Shown here: one piece after another, positions 44,931 through 54,864 of the stretch
How the letters are laid out: every line of letters starts with the position of its first letter
How positions within the stretch are numbered: position 1 is the first letter of the stretch
The notes under the pieces: model-generated
Database searches by the model: none
Told to the model about the DNA's origin: nothing
Seen by the model: the letters and a program-made list of their open reading frames with translations, nothing else
Assembly: GCF_964204645.1 (NCBI RefSeq)
Contig: NC_134030.1
Coordinates: forward strand, 14,908,447 to 14,972,446
Direction: 5' to 3'
From: Tubulanus polymorphus
Taxonomy: Eukaryota > Nemertea > Palaeonemertea > Tubulaniformes > Tubulanidae
DNA: 64,000 bases
Position numbers and translations under genes: made by a program

Positions 44931-45702
44931 ATGGCGGAATTAAAAGAATACAGAAAATTTGTTGATTCTAGAAGACTTACAAATTATAAATCACATAATT
45001 TACTAGTACAATTAGATAGAGAATTTAAGAATTGTGTAGATTTAAAATTAGTTAATATAAGTATATATGTAATTCTTTTTACAATATATCGAATAAAACT
45101 ATTGAACATAGAGCTTTTTTAATTTTTAATAAAAATAAAAATGAATGGGTCTATATATAATTAAAACCGGGGTTATATAATTTAGATACATTAGCACAAG
45201 AAATTAATAGAAAAGCCTGGCACAAATTAGGTAGTAGTTCTGGGTTTAGTATTAGATTTTTAAAAAGTGAGAGTTCTGATAGAATAAAGATAAGGTTGTC
45301 TAATAGTGAAAAACATAAATTTATGGTAAAAAACCTATAGCTAAACTGTTAGGAATTCTTCCAGATAGATCTTTTACAAATATTGACGCTACTACACAAA
45401 ACTTAATACCTTACACACATTTTTATATTTATTGCAATTTAATCGATCCTACAAAAACATTCGAAGCAACTAAAGATATAACTTGTAATTCTGGTTTACT
45501 AAACATTTTACCATTGAAGAATGTTAAAGAATTTGGAACGCAAATAAATTATAATTTAACAGAATGTGATTTCAAACCATGCATTCCTCGTTTTAATAAT
45601 TTTAGATTAGAAATTAGAAATAATAATGGATACTTAATTGATTTAAATAATTTCCCATGTAATTCCCTGTAATATGAATTAGTTGTTAGATGTAAAGAGT
45701 AA
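44931..45702 (+). pseudogene. Penton-like minor capsid protein (probable), broken
   Basis: The open start 44931-45122 is followed by the rest of the protein in shifted frames. Lesions: a frame change near 45066, a TAA near 45167-45169, another frame change near 45335, and a TAA near 45670 close to the end. Recognisable blocks: LYNLDTLAQEINRKAW, KLLGILPDRSF, YIYCNLIDPTKTFEATKD, FRLEIRNNNGYLIDLNN. The last resembles the C-terminal pattern of Polinton minor capsid (PX) single jelly-roll proteins, and the place upstream of the virion genes fits. Assignment is by pattern memory, hence moderate confidence. Confidence 0.55.
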
Positions 45703-45719
45703 TTTTTTTCACTATATAA

Positions 45720-46061
45720 ATGAATATAACTGTTGGACCGAGTATATGTTTTGGGTTTGATTTTAAACATGGTAAAGAAATGAGAATTAAACTAAATGAT
45801 GTAATTACTGATATAAAAAGTAAATCATTTAACAATGCATCAATGATTAATAAAGAAAATTATAATATAGAAAAAGTAATTGATTTAATTAAATCACCTT
45901 TAGAATATTATGAATTAAATGAAGATGGAATTATTGATGATATTAAAAACATATTATCCAAAATATATGATAATCATCAAAGTAGTAATGAAATAAATGT
46001 TGAATTAATCATCACTAAGATAACTAAATATTTTGATGATAGTAATTTTTTTGATAAATAA
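45720..46061 (+). CDS. Hypothetical virion-block protein, 113 aa
   Basis: Not recognised. Polar, Asn/Lys/Asp-rich, with no membrane helix; the N-terminus (NITVGPSICFGF) is hydrophobic and the rest is likely helical. Start chosen at 45720, where AATTTTTTTCACTATATAAATG is a perfect virion-class start motif. It ends one base before the ATG of the next gene, so the two are tightly packed. Confidence 0.65.
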   Translation: MNITVGPSICFGFDFKHGKEMRIKLNDVITDIKSKSFNNASMINKENYNIEKVIDLIKSPLEYYELNEDGIIDDIKNILSKIYDNHQSSNEINVELIITKITKYFDDSNFFDK

Positions 46062-46283
46062 ATGAGTGATAATAAGTGGATAATAACTGGATTATATAAT
46101 GGCGCATTACTATCAGTTGGAACTGTTGGTTATTCAATGGTATTAAAAAAAGTATTCAAAATGGGAAGTGTTAATGTTGATAGATTTGATATAAATGATA
46201 TTTTAAAATTAACATTAGCAGTTACTTTATCTAATTTAACTATTGATTATTTGGAAAAACAAAAATATATTCCTCCCATATAA
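46062..46283 (+). CDS. Small membrane protein, 73 aa
   Basis: Two hydrophobic stretches (LYNGALLSVGTVGYSMVL, residues about 11-28; LKLTLAVTLSNLTIDYL, about 47-63). Virion-class start (ATTTTTTTGATAAATAAATG) overlapping the end of the previous gene. Similar small two-helix proteins are common in Polinton virion blocks. Function unknown. Confidence 0.65.
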   Translation: MSDNKWIITGLYNGALLSVGTVGYSMVLKKVFKMGSVNVDRFDINDILKLTLAVTLSNLTIDYLEKQKYIPPI

Positions 46284-46308
46284 ATGCATAATTTTTTTTG
46301 TTAAATAA

Positions 46309-46731
46309 ATGGCTTCTGCAATTATAACTATTATAGGATCGGCAATTGTTAACGCTTTAGCATTTACTGGTGGTGGATATTTATTTAAACATATTGATAA
46401 AAATAGTTCATTAGGAGAACAAAGAAGACATAACTTAGCATTAGAGAAATACAATAAAGCAGCGGAAGAATATAGAGAAAAACGACAAAACTATATGGAT
46501 TATATTAACAAGGAATTATATGATCAGAAGATTTCACATAGAGATTTTCAATCAGTTGATGATGCAATGAGTTTATATAACGCGGTAACAAATAAAGAAA
46601 AATTACATCTATACAATCCTAAATTATCAGATTATTATACCCCTAGTAAAGAACAACAGAAATATGAAATAATATGGATTTTCGGTGGAACAGTTATTGT
46701 TATATTTGTAGCGTATAAATTTACTAATTAG
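46309..46731 (+). CDS. Conserved Polinton virion protein with two TM helices, 140 aa
   Basis: Seen: N-terminal helix (AIITIIGSAIVNALAFTGGGYLF), a charged coiled segment (HNLALEKYNKAAEEYREKRQ, residues about 44-63), and a C-terminal helix (IIWIFGGTVIVIFVAYKF). I recognise the LGEQRRHxLALEKxxKAxxExxEKR pattern from Polinton elements of other invertebrates. Start motif ATTTTTTTTGTTAAATAAATG. Probably in the inner membrane-like or vertex part of the virion; this is inference. Confidence 0.7.
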   Translation: MASAIITIIGSAIVNALAFTGGGYLFKHIDKNSSLGEQRRHNLALEKYNKAAEEYREKRQNYMDYINKELYDQKISHRDFQSVDDAMSLYNAVTNKEKLHLYNPKLSDYYTPSKEQQKYEIIWIFGGTVIVIFVAYKFTN

Positions 46732-46751
46732 TAATTTTTTTGGCCAAATAA

Positions 46752-47186
46752 ATGGAAGATAAAGTTGATAATATTGATATTATTCCTCATGATATAAATA
46801 AAACTAAATTAAAAACATATTTAGAAAAACAAATATTAGAATTTGAAAGTGACTTAAAGGTAAAAAAGAAAAAATATTTAAAAAGTAAAATTATATATTA
46901 TTTGATTATAAGTGGTTCGGTTACAATTAGTTCTGTAATAACATTTCTAGCAATATTCAGTCCATTAACACCTTTAGCTATATCAATTGGTGTATTAGGA
47001 TTAAGTTCAAGTGTTTTAACCGGTATAAGTTCAAAATTAAATATAAAAAGTAATTAAGAAAAAATTAAAACTAATATAAAAGAAATTAATAAATTAACGA
47101 ATACACTAGATTATATAATAAGTTTAAATGGTCATATAACAGTTGAAGAACAAGATAAATTATTAAAAGAATTAGTTAATTATTAA
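46752..47186 (+). pseudogene. Coiled-coil protein with two TM helices, in-frame stop
   Basis: 101-aa frame to a TAA at 47055-47057. The same frame stays open to TAA 47184-47186 with a charged, coiled-coil-like continuation, so the first stop is likely a lesion. Seen: helical charged N-terminus (ILEFESDLKVKKKKYLKSK), then two hydrophobic helices (YYLIISGSVTISSVITFLAI and PLAISIGVLGLSSSVLTGI). Virion-class start GTAATTTTTTTGGCCAAATAAATG. Confidence 0.65.
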
Positions 47187-47202
47187 TTTTTTAGTTATAT
47201 AA

Positions 47203-48591
47203 ATGGCAGATAGTTTTCCAAAAGTTTTCCAATATAATAAATCACTTAAATATAATATTCCTGCAATAGATTTTAATAAAGATATTACATATAGAAATGA
47301 AGTTTTAGATTCATTAACTAATCTAGAAATTTATGTCACTGAAACTAATAATTTTAATGCAAAGATGGAAAATATATTTCATGTATATTTAATTAATTTT
47401 AAGAAATTGAAAGATGAAAAACAATGGTTATTAAAATCTAACATGAAGTGTTGGCAGAACCAATTAAATTTTGCTGTTTATTGTGCAACAACAGGATGTG
47501 GAATTAGTTGGAATGATCATTTGAATAATTCTAAATATAAATTAATTCAAAGTTTATTTAGATTTCATACATACTTTCAAATAAGAATAATATTAAATGA
47601 ATTAGAGTGCGCTTTACCAGGATCTAGATATTTTAAAGAATTAGATAATAATATTAATTTATCAAAGTTTTATAAAATTTGTAATGAATTTAATATAGAT
47701 ATAAATAATTCTGATTTTAGAACAAAAATTGGAACAATAAGATCACTTCCTTGCCCTAAAAAGATTGCAGAATATTGTGCACTTCCCATACCATCTAATA
47801 GTTTTTATAATATCTATAGTAATAAATTAGGTTATGGTAAAATAGAAACTAAGGATTTAGAAACATTAAATTTCAATAAATTACCGACATTTTATGATAA
47901 TTTAAAACAAGAAAACAATAATGGTTGGGTTTATTTTATTTTAGAAAATAGTGAAGGTTTTACTAAATCAGGTATAGAAAGAATAAATCAATCAATTAGA
48001 ACTTATTTGATATGTATTTTAGGTGCGCAAGTTGAAACAAGATCCCCAATAATTGGAAATATGAATACATCATTCGATACACAAAAACAATTTAAAGTTT
48101 TATTTGAAGATTCCATACATAATGATAAAAATAGATCGATTCCAGAAAACATTGTAAGATATCAAAATTATTTAGATAAATCACATATTAGATTAAATTA
48201 TTGTATAGGTCCTAATCTATTTATTATTTCTAATGATTTAGTATTAAAGATGGGAAACATAATTTGTTATAATAATCTAATTAAAACTGCAACAATAAAT
48301 AATTCATTTGGATTGAATGATATAAATAAAAAGATTATCACTGCTCCAAAATTAATGGAAGGTGAAAAAAATAAAAAACACATTCAATCAACAGAAACTA
48401 AAACTAATAATATCAAATTAAATAATGATTCTAAAATAAAAGATTACAATACATCAGAAGATATTAAAACCGATATTATTCAACATGATATAATTAAACT
48501 AAATGATGATAATAAATCCCATGAAAATACTAAATTAGCTATAACTTGTATAGGAATTGTAATCGGAGGAATATTATATTTTAAAATTTAA
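47203..48591 (+). CDS. Conserved Polinton virion protein, 462 aa
   Basis: A protein I recognise as recurrent in invertebrate Polintons though without an assigned function. Signatures: WQNQLNFAVYCATTGCGISW (about residues 84-103), SLPCPKKIAEYCALP, GWVYFILENSEGFTKSGIER, SIRTYLICILGAQVETRS and a C-terminal membrane helix (ITCIGIVIGGILYF) after a long polar linker. No catalytic His/Asp/Gln/Cys set of an adenain-type protease was found. Frame intact. Start motif TTTTTTAGTTATATAAATG. Confidence 0.75.
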   Translation: MADSFPKVFQYNKSLKYNIPAIDFNKDITYRNEVLDSLTNLEIYVTETNNFNAKMENIFHVYLINFKKLKDEKQWLLKSNMKCWQNQLNFAVYCATTGCGISWNDHLNNSKYKLIQSLFRFHTYFQIRIILNELECALPGSRYFKELDNNINLSKFYKICNEFNIDINNSDFRTKIGTIRSLPCPKKIAEYCALPIPSNSFYNIYSNKLGYGKIETKDLETLNFNKLPTFYDNLKQENNNGWVYFILENSEGFTKSGIERINQSIRTYLICILGAQVETRSPIIGNMNTSFDTQKQFKVLFEDSIHNDKNRSIPENIVRYQNYLDKSHIRLNYCIGPNLFIISNDLVLKMGNIICYNNLIKTATINNSFGLNDINKKIITAPKLMEGEKNKKHIQSTETKTNNIKLNNDSKIKDYNTSEDIKTDIIQHDIIKLNDDNKSHENTKLAITCIGIVIGGILYFKI

Positions 48592-48607
48592 TTTTTTTAT
48601 TATATAA

Positions 48608-49344
48608 ATGGATGTAGAATTTGGAGAAGATATTCCATTGGATCCTTTAGATGAACCTGGTATAAGTGATGAACAACAACCTGATTTTAGTGAAACAAGT
48701 TTTAATGACGGTAATGAGCCAGAATATAATACTAATTTAGGTGAAGATGATGATTATGATGATGATTATGATGGTATGAAAGGAGAAAGTTAGCTTTAGA
48801 AAAAGAAATAGATGATTTAAAATATAACAAAGAATTACAGGAAAAAGAAAGAGATACATTATTAAAATCATATGATCTTAATCATATTAAAAAATTGAAA
48901 GTTATTTTTAAAGATTTGTTGATAAAACCAGATTCTAAAATATCATTGAAAGATAGAATAAAGTTATTATTTAAATTAGAAGGAATAACAATTCTTTCAA
49001 TTTTAACAGCTGTAACTATGTTATTTACAACAATTGGTTTAGCAATATCAAATGCTTTAAAATCTTCGCCTACTCCCAATAAACCGGATAAACCCCCAGA
49101 TAATAATTCTATACAAGATAAAGTTAAAGATGGTTTAAAGAAATTAGCAAAATATTTATGGGAACTATCTAAAAAATCTGCTGCAGCTTTACCAGGAATT
49201 ATTGCATCAATTGTTGGTTTTATATTGAAATCTGCTGGGAATATTCTTAACTTTGCTGCTGAACATATTATTTTATTTTTAATTACAGTTGTAAGTGCTA
49301 TTATTTTTGGGTTAGTGAACATGATATCAAAAAATATCAAGTAA
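48608..49344 (+). pseudogene. Amphipathic/membrane-active virion protein, frameshifted
   Basis: Starts at 48608 with an acidic segment (ending in DDDYDDDYDG) that stops at 48791-48793. The rest is in another frame, from about 48796 to TAA 49342-49344. Seen: charged helix (EKEIDDLKYNKELQEKERD), hydrophobic segment (ITILSILTAVTMLFTTIGLA), Pro-rich linker, then KKLAKYLWELSKKSAAALPG and two more hydrophobic segments. This layout is characteristic of a Polinton/adintovirus minor virion protein thought to act on membranes, as inferred for relatives. It lies directly before the capsid gene. Confidence 0.7.
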
Positions 49345-49361
49345 ACATGATAAAAAATAAA

Positions 49362-49387
49362 TAATTAATTTTTTTGTTAAATAAATG
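49362..49387 (+). promoter_or_regulatory. Class-2 (virion-type) start motif
   Basis: ATTAATTTTTTTGTTAAATAAATG: a T-run 8-15 bases before TAAATG. The same arrangement precedes the starts at 45720, 46062, 46309, 46752, 47203 and 48608; a version with a weak T-run is at 50665, and TATAAATG alone is at 452, 54629 (minus) and similar. It resembles the TAAATG plus upstream T-run layout of poxvirus late promoters. Confidence 0.6.
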
Positions 49388-50632
49388 AGTGGGAGTTATA
49401 TAAGTCCTTCTAAGATTTCTAGAATATCTAATGCTATTAAAGCAGAAAGATCACATCATATAATTACTCATAACCCTTCTAATATCAATCCCGATGAAAC
49501 TTTATATGTTAGAATTCCTAGATTAACACAAAATACTTTTTATGTTCCAAATAGTATTTATTTATCAGCCGATATAAAAGTAATCGGTAATAATAGTAAT
49601 TATGTTGTTGATAATGTTGGAAGATATTTGATTAAAAAATTAACTATAAAGATTGGTCCAGAAACAGTTTTCTCATTAGATGATTATAATTTATTTATGC
49701 ATTATAAAGATTTATGGTTAACTAAAGAAAATAGAAATAATATGATATTTCAAGGAATCGAATCAGAAAACCAAAATAAATTAAGATCTGAAGCCAATAA
49801 TGCAGTAGTAACTAATGACGTAGATAATTTGATTAAAAAGATTTATGGAAGCAAATATAAAATTCCATTAGACTTTGAATTGATAAATAACAATGCGCCT
49901 TTATATAAATACGCAATTCAAGAAGACGTTATATTCGAAATAACATTCGCTCCTGTAAATGAAATTGTATTATCTAGCGTTAATAAAGATATGAGTTATA
50001 AATTATCGAATATATGTTTAGAATATGATACAGTAACTGATGAAAATATTTCAAGTATAATTCAAACTCAATACAATCAAGGATTTTCATTATTATATGA
50101 TTATATTGATAAATTTAAAACCGTAACTATTAATGCAAATTATGAAATAATTAATGAGAATATTAACTTCCCAAGAAGATCTATTAAAGGTGTATTAATA
50201 TTTTTTACCATTGCAACATATACTAATGGCGCAATAAATGTTGATAATTATTATAATCCTGAAATAACAAAAGTAGAAATAACTATCGAAGGAATAGCAA
50301 ATAAAATATTTTGTCAAGGAATGAGAATGATAGATCAATGGCCAGAAATTATAAAACATTTTATGAATGAAAAAGTAAAATCATTTGAAAATTGTAATAT
50401 TAATCAAATTGATTATTATACCGGTAATAAATATGCATTATGGTTAGATTTTAGAACAACAGAGGATAATTCATTACATGGTTCTGGAAAAAAATTACAA
50501 AATACAAAAGATGGAATACAATTATTCATGACAAAGAAAAGAGGAGACAAAAATTTCAAAATGCACATTTATATTATATCTGACGCGCAATTAAATATTG
50601 TAAATTCTCAATTAAATAGTGTTATGTATTAA
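49385..50632 (+). CDS. PY: Major capsid protein, double jelly-roll hexon
   Basis: 415 aa, intact. The N-terminal pattern NPSNINPDETLYVRIPRLTQ, then LTIKIGPETVFSLDDYNLF and YKDLWLTKENRNN...GIESEN, is that of Polinton/adintovirus major capsid proteins. These form trimeric pseudo-hexameric capsomers like adenovirus hexon. The second half (EVDYY-type block ITIEGIANKIFCQGMRMIDQ, YALWLDFRTTEDNSLHGSGK) matches the C-terminal jelly-roll. The perfect class-2 start motif suggests late expression. It is the best preserved structural gene in the window. Confidence 0.9.
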   Translation: MSGSYISPSKISRISNAIKAERSHHIITHNPSNINPDETLYVRIPRLTQNTFYVPNSIYLSADIKVIGNNSNYVVDNVGRYLIKKLTIKIGPETVFSLDDYNLFMHYKDLWLTKENRNNMIFQGIESENQNKLRSEANNAVVTNDVDNLIKKIYGSKYKIPLDFELINNNAPLYKYAIQEDVIFEITFAPVNEIVLSSVNKDMSYKLSNICLEYDTVTDENISSIIQTQYNQGFSLLYDYIDKFKTVTINANYEIINENINFPRRSIKGVLIFFTIATYTNGAINVDNYYNPEITKVEITIEGIANKIFCQGMRMIDQWPEIIKHFMNEKVKSFENCNINQIDYYTGNKYALWLDFRTTEDNSLHGSGKKLQNTKDGIQLFMTKKRGDKNFKMHIYIISDAQLNIVNSQLNSVMY

Positions 50633-50664
50633 AACTTTAACTTTAATAAATATTTATTATATAA

Positions 50665-51486
50665 ATGGAAGGAGGTAAAGTATATAAACATATTCCATAC
50701 ATCGATACACATGAAAATAATGATGGTTTTTATTATGTAATACCTTGTAATATAGCTTTGATATTTGATCCTATTTTCAAAATTTATAAAACTAAACTAA
50801 TAGAAATCGATAATAATAAAAGTGAAGTTGTTGATAATTTAAGTAATGTAATTGATAATAATGTAATGCCTACTACAGTAATACCTACTACATCTAATAA
50901 TGTAATACCTTCTACATCTAATAATGCAATAATATTAAATGTTAGTGAAAATAGAAATTATTGTGATTATTGTAAAGATGAATATTCAAACGCTCCATCA
51001 AATTGGAATAAACATATGAATACAAATTCACATATTACTAATGTTATAGAACGTGTTCGTTTAAAAGAATTTATAGAACACCCATTTAGATATGTTACAA
51101 AATTTGTTTCAAATAAAAAAGTAAATGGTAAAGAATTATATGAAGATTTTTTATTAGCAACACCTAATAAAGATGAATTAGATTTAACTGATGCTAATGA
51201 AATATTAGGATCAAACACTGTAAATGAAATATTAGGAGCAAACACTAATAAAGATTCTATGAAACATAAAGTAGAAAATAATGATAAATTTGATTGGATG
51301 AATAAGCATAACAATGAAACAACTATTGATGATTCGGTAAAAAAGGTGAAAAATAAGTATAAAAATAATAGAGAATTTGAAGAAGAAAATTCGGTAGAGA
51401 ATTTGAGAAAATTGTTAGGGTCTGATAATGAATTGGAGAGTGATGATGAAAGTGATTCAGAAAGTAATTATCTAACAATCAAATAA
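50665..51486 (+). CDS. Acidic protein with C2H2-like finger, 273 aa
   Basis: Not recognised by family. N-terminal globular part, a short Thr/Pro/Ser/Asn tandem repeat (VIPTTSNNVIPSTSNN, about residues 75-90), a finger NYCDYCKDEY...HMNTNSHI (about 98-123), a repeated NEILGxNT segment, and an acidic tail (ELESDDESDSES). Last gene of the rightward block. The start is preceded by ATTATATAAATG. The finger has the same CxxC-H-H spacing as the fingers of the PolB frame and the mini-Polinton gene. Confidence 0.7.
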   Translation: MEGGKVYKHIPYIDTHENNDGFYYVIPCNIALIFDPIFKIYKTKLIEIDNNKSEVVDNLSNVIDNNVMPTTVIPTTSNNVIPSTSNNAIILNVSENRNYCDYCKDEYSNAPSNWNKHMNTNSHITNVIERVRLKEFIEHPFRYVTKFVSNKKVNGKELYEDFLLATPNKDELDLTDANEILGSNTVNEILGANTNKDSMKHKVENNDKFDWMNKHNNETTIDDSVKKVKNKYKNNREFEEENSVENLRKLLGSDNELESDDESDSESNYLTIK

Positions 51487-51925
51487 TAATAAAGGTTGAA
51501 AATTGTATAAAATAATAGTAAATAAAAAAGGGGGTTTTAAGTATTAAGGTATCTAATACATATATAATACGTATTTAATACATATCTAATACATATCTAA
51601 TACATATTATTTGAAAATACCTTAAATTATATTTCTTTTTTAAATTTATGTTGAAACCTCAGTAATAATAAATAACCTTTATTATTTTCAAACTTATTCA
51701 TATATTAGTTGAAATAATAAAAATAAATTGGTTGAAAATTGTATAAATAATATTTATTTTAAAAAAGGGGGTTTTAAGTATTTAAGGTATCTAATAGGGT
51801 ATCAGGTATTGGGGTATCTAATAGGGTATCTAATACATAGGTATATAAATAGTTATTTCATAAATTTATATTCATATGGAAATTGTAATCTCAGTAATAA
51901 TTTTGAACCTTTATTATTCTTTAAT
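51487..51925. repeat. Duplicated spacer where the two gene blocks converge
   Basis: Two copies of a roughly 235-bp unit. Each has GGTTGAAAATTGTATAAA, a run AAAAAAGGGGGTTTTAAGTA, then a short tandem of TATCTAATACATA or GGTATCTAATAGG, and ends near CTCAGTAATAAT..CCTTTATTATT. The AATAAAGG/CCTTTATT words at its edges could serve as 3'-end signals for both converging transcript sets. Confidence 0.75.
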
Positions 51926-52464
51926 TAATTCATATATTCATCATATAATTCAGTAGGTATAATTTGATTTTCTTCCAATGATTGTTGCATAGATTTTCTA
52001 TCTTTATTGTAGAATAAAACTAGAAATCTTATATTCTCCCTAAAGTCTTTAACAATTGCATTATATTTTTGATTTAAAACCCATGTTGTTATCCCAAAAT
52101 GTCTTCCAGAGAAAGCTAAATAACATAACTCACTTTCTCTCACTTTTGATTCATGTAAATTTGCGCAATCATCTATAATGAATAATGTATTTGATCCTTT
52201 ATAAGTATCAATTGCTATTTTAATACAATTATCTAAATTTTCTTTTACTGTTTTAGGATCTAATATAATAAACTTTTTCATCTTAACTATATCTCTATTA
52301 TATGTTTTATTCATTTCATAAGTAGGACAGAATAATATTATATTATCAAAATGATTCTTATAAATAGTTTCTAACAAGTCTAATATGAAATGTGTTTTAC
52401 CACAGTTTGTTACTCCAGTAACTAACATGTTATGAGGATCAAATATAAATAAATCTTTATTCAT
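51925..52464 (-). CDS. ATP: A32/FtsK-like genome-packaging ATPase
   Basis: 179 aa, Walker A GVTNCGKT (residues 17-24), Walker B LFIIDD (94-99). Very similar to the P1 ATPase (452-1030), but it ends 13 residues earlier, losing the basic tail. Its ATG overlaps the end of the integrase frame by a few bases, the same coupling as in P1. Frame intact. Confidence 0.93.
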   Translation of the reverse strand: MNKDLFIFDPHNMLVTGVTNCGKTHFILDLLETIYKNHFDNIILFCPTYEMNKTYNRDIVKMKKFIILDPKTVKENLDNCIKIAIDTYKGSNTLFIIDDCANLHESKVRESELCYLAFSGRHFGITTWVLNQKYNAIVKDFRENIRFLVLFYNKDRKSMQQSLEENQIIPTELYDEYMN

Positions 52465-53553
52465 TTATTCTTTTAATTTTACTAGATAAAATCCATTCAT
52501 TAAATTTATCATCGTATCCTTTATATTTCACCAAAGAATACTTTTTTCCTTTAAGAGTTTTGTTTTCAATACTTTTTCTATTTTGTATTCTATTTCATCT
52601 GGATTTGGTACAAGTGATAATTCGTGTTCATAGAAATAACCTAATATTTCTTCATCTTTTAGATCTTCTAATTTATAAACAAATGGTTTAGTTAATATTA
52701 TCTTTTTAATCTTAAATATTTCTTCAGTAAAATTTGGAGTATAACCTTTATAAAATGTTTTTCTATATTTAGATATTCTTACGTGTTGTCCTATTTTAAA
52801 TTTAGGTTCACCGAAATCATGTGTAACAAACGCTCCATATAAATTATTCCAAACTATTTCCGAATTATCTTCTTTTCTAGCTTGTATAGGTTTTATATTT
52901 ATAGAACTATGTTTAGAATTATTATAACCTTTCACTAAATCATCTTACATATTTATAGACTCATCGATATATTTATATGTTTCATTAGCAGTAAAATATT
53001 TCCACATTCTAGTTTTCAATGTTTTATTAAATCTTTCTATAATAGATGCTTTTTTATCTGAGTGTGTTGAAAAATAATCTACATCGTTATCAGATAATAG
53101 TTTTTTGAAATGTTTGTTATAGAATTCCTTACCTTCATCAAATTGTATCTTATCTGGAATAGCTTCTTTAAATATAGATTTAAAAGCATTTGTCACTTCT
53201 ATACCAGTTTTATTTTTGATTGGAATTGACCATGCGTATTGACTGAATATGTCTATAACATTCAGTATCCAGAAATATCCTTTGTTGTATTCCTCTAAGT
53301 TCTTCATGTCAATTAAATCTGCTTGCCATTGTTGATCGATATATGAAACCATAACTTTTCTTGTTAAATAAGTTTTATCCATTTTCTTGTGGATTTGATA
53401 TGTTGGTTGATTTTGTAACCATGATTTTAATTCGCTATATTTTATACCACCATTATCAGATTTAATTTTATTCCATAATTCTGAAACGGTAGAATATGAT
53501 ACTTCACTTTCTGGGTTATAATATAAATCTCTTAAATATTATTCTTTTTTCAT
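52457..53553 (-). pseudogene. INT: Polinton rve integrase with chromodomain, broken
   Basis: Retrovirus-like integrase. The likely start ATG at 53553 is followed by a TAA at the fifth codon. The N-terminal part has LYYNPESEVSYSTVSELW and SWLQNQPTYQIHK. The open core 52945-53382 has the catalytic triad D22 (QADLIDM), D82 (QFDEGKEF) and E116 (SIIERFNKTL) in that piece. A TAA at 52945-52947 separates it from 52528-52935 (SH3-like, VRISKYRKTFYKGY). A one-base loss in an A-run near 52540 shifts the chromodomain end. Triad residues are intact, but the gene cannot yield a full protein as read. Confidence 0.92.
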
Positions 53554-53559
53554 CTTATT

Positions 53560-54042
53560 TTAATCCATTAATAATAATTTAGATTTAGTTTCAATGGTTT
53601 TATGATTTGACTTATTTTCTGGTATAATAGGTTTATTGTCTGTACACGGATAACTAAGTTTCCGATTTTCATTGGAATCATCTTTATCATCAGATTTGAA
53701 TTTTGATTTATATATTACACCGGATAATATAATAACTGTGATTAACCCAATTGTAATATATAATTTATAATTACTTCCAGCATTAGAAGAATCAGATGGA
53801 TTATCATTCGAATCAATATCAGATAATTTCTGTGATTCATTTTTATCAGTTTATTTCTTTTTCTTAGCTTTTTTTAATTCTAAAGATCTTTTACCTAATT
53901 CTCTTGCCCATTTAATTTGTTTCTCTATATCAGTTAATTTCTTTTTCTTAGCTTTTTTTAATTCTGAAGATCTTTTACCTAATTCTCTTGCCCATTTAAT
54001 TTGTTTCTCAGATCTAGCCTTTTTCTTAACTCCATCACTCAT
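53560..54042 (-). pseudogene. Small basic protein with TM helix, in-frame stop
   Basis: Homologue of 1903-2244. Starts MSDGVKKKARSEKQIKWARE. The KQIKWARELGKRSxELKKAK motif occurs twice in tandem (duplication specific to P2). A TAA follows at 53851-53853, and the same frame continues to TAA 53560-53562 through a TM helix (LYITIGLITVIILSGVIY). Overlaps the next upstream gene by 8 bases, as in P1. Confidence 0.65.
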
Positions 54043-54629
54043 TTATTTTAGTTAATTTTTGTTCTGATTCATTTTCTGTTTCGACGTTTGGTTGTAGTAC
54101 ATCTGTTTCGTTCTTACCTGATTTATATTCCATAGGTTTGATGTTCGAAAATGTTATGACACCAGTAGAAATTAATGTCATAACCGATCCTAATTGAAAT
54201 GAAGCATAACCAACCCATTTTTGTAATTCAGTCATAACTAAGTAGTCATTTTTCAAATCACTATATAATTTATTTTCATCATCAATTGGTATTAACTGGT
54301 TACATAACTTAGAATAACATTTGACAATACCATCACTTATAGAGTCGTTTATTCTAGCTAATCTTGACTCTTCATAAATCTTAAAATATTTTATTACTTT
54401 ATCTGGTTTCATAGAGTCTAGTTCTTGAAAAGTAATGATTCTATTTAAAAACTCATTAACCGGCAATCAATAGTTCTATATGGTGCTTACAATATAAATA
54501 GTATTCATAATCTATATTGTTATTAACTTGAATAAAATTAGAAACAACTGTATCTTTATTATCACTAATACCTAAATCATCTAATGTCTTTTCAATATCA
54601 ATACTATTCTTACTCGATTTCTTTGACAT
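54035..54629 (-). pseudogene. Conserved Polinton membrane-associated protein, frameshifted
   Basis: Homologue of 1368-1955. A true ATG at 54629 (in a TAATATAAATG motif) opens a frame through IEKTLDDLGIS to a TAA at 54456-54458. A frame shift near 54465 leads into 54035-54466 with YFKIYEESRLARINDSIS, DLKNDYLVMTELQKW and the hydrophobic helix (FQLGSVMTLISTGVITF). Comparison with P1 shows the two pieces are one gene and that P1 lost its ATG instead. Confidence 0.7.
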
Positions 54630-54864
54630 TTATATTAGAGAAATTTAATAAGAAAAATATTATAAGTATTATAAAATGATACTAGCTAGTTAAAACTAAA
54701 GAATTCTAGTATTGACTACTGATACTAGCTATTTGAGTTTAAAGAATTTCTATTCGGATCTATTCAAAATATAAAGTATTCTCTTTTGAAAAGAAAGTAT
54801 TAGAAATATAATAGAATTCACTAACTAGTTGAAGTTATTGTTTTTTAAATACTTTTTATTTAAA

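Noticed and set aside
40884-47186. Reassigned TAA codon, since most in-frame stops in P2 are TAA
   Set aside because: The same genes also have frameshifts, intact genes end in TAA, and TAA is the expected nonsense codon at this base composition.
47203-48591. Adenain-type protease
   Set aside because: No ordered His, Asp/Glu, Gln, Cys catalytic pattern; the signatures match an unassigned Polinton virion protein instead.
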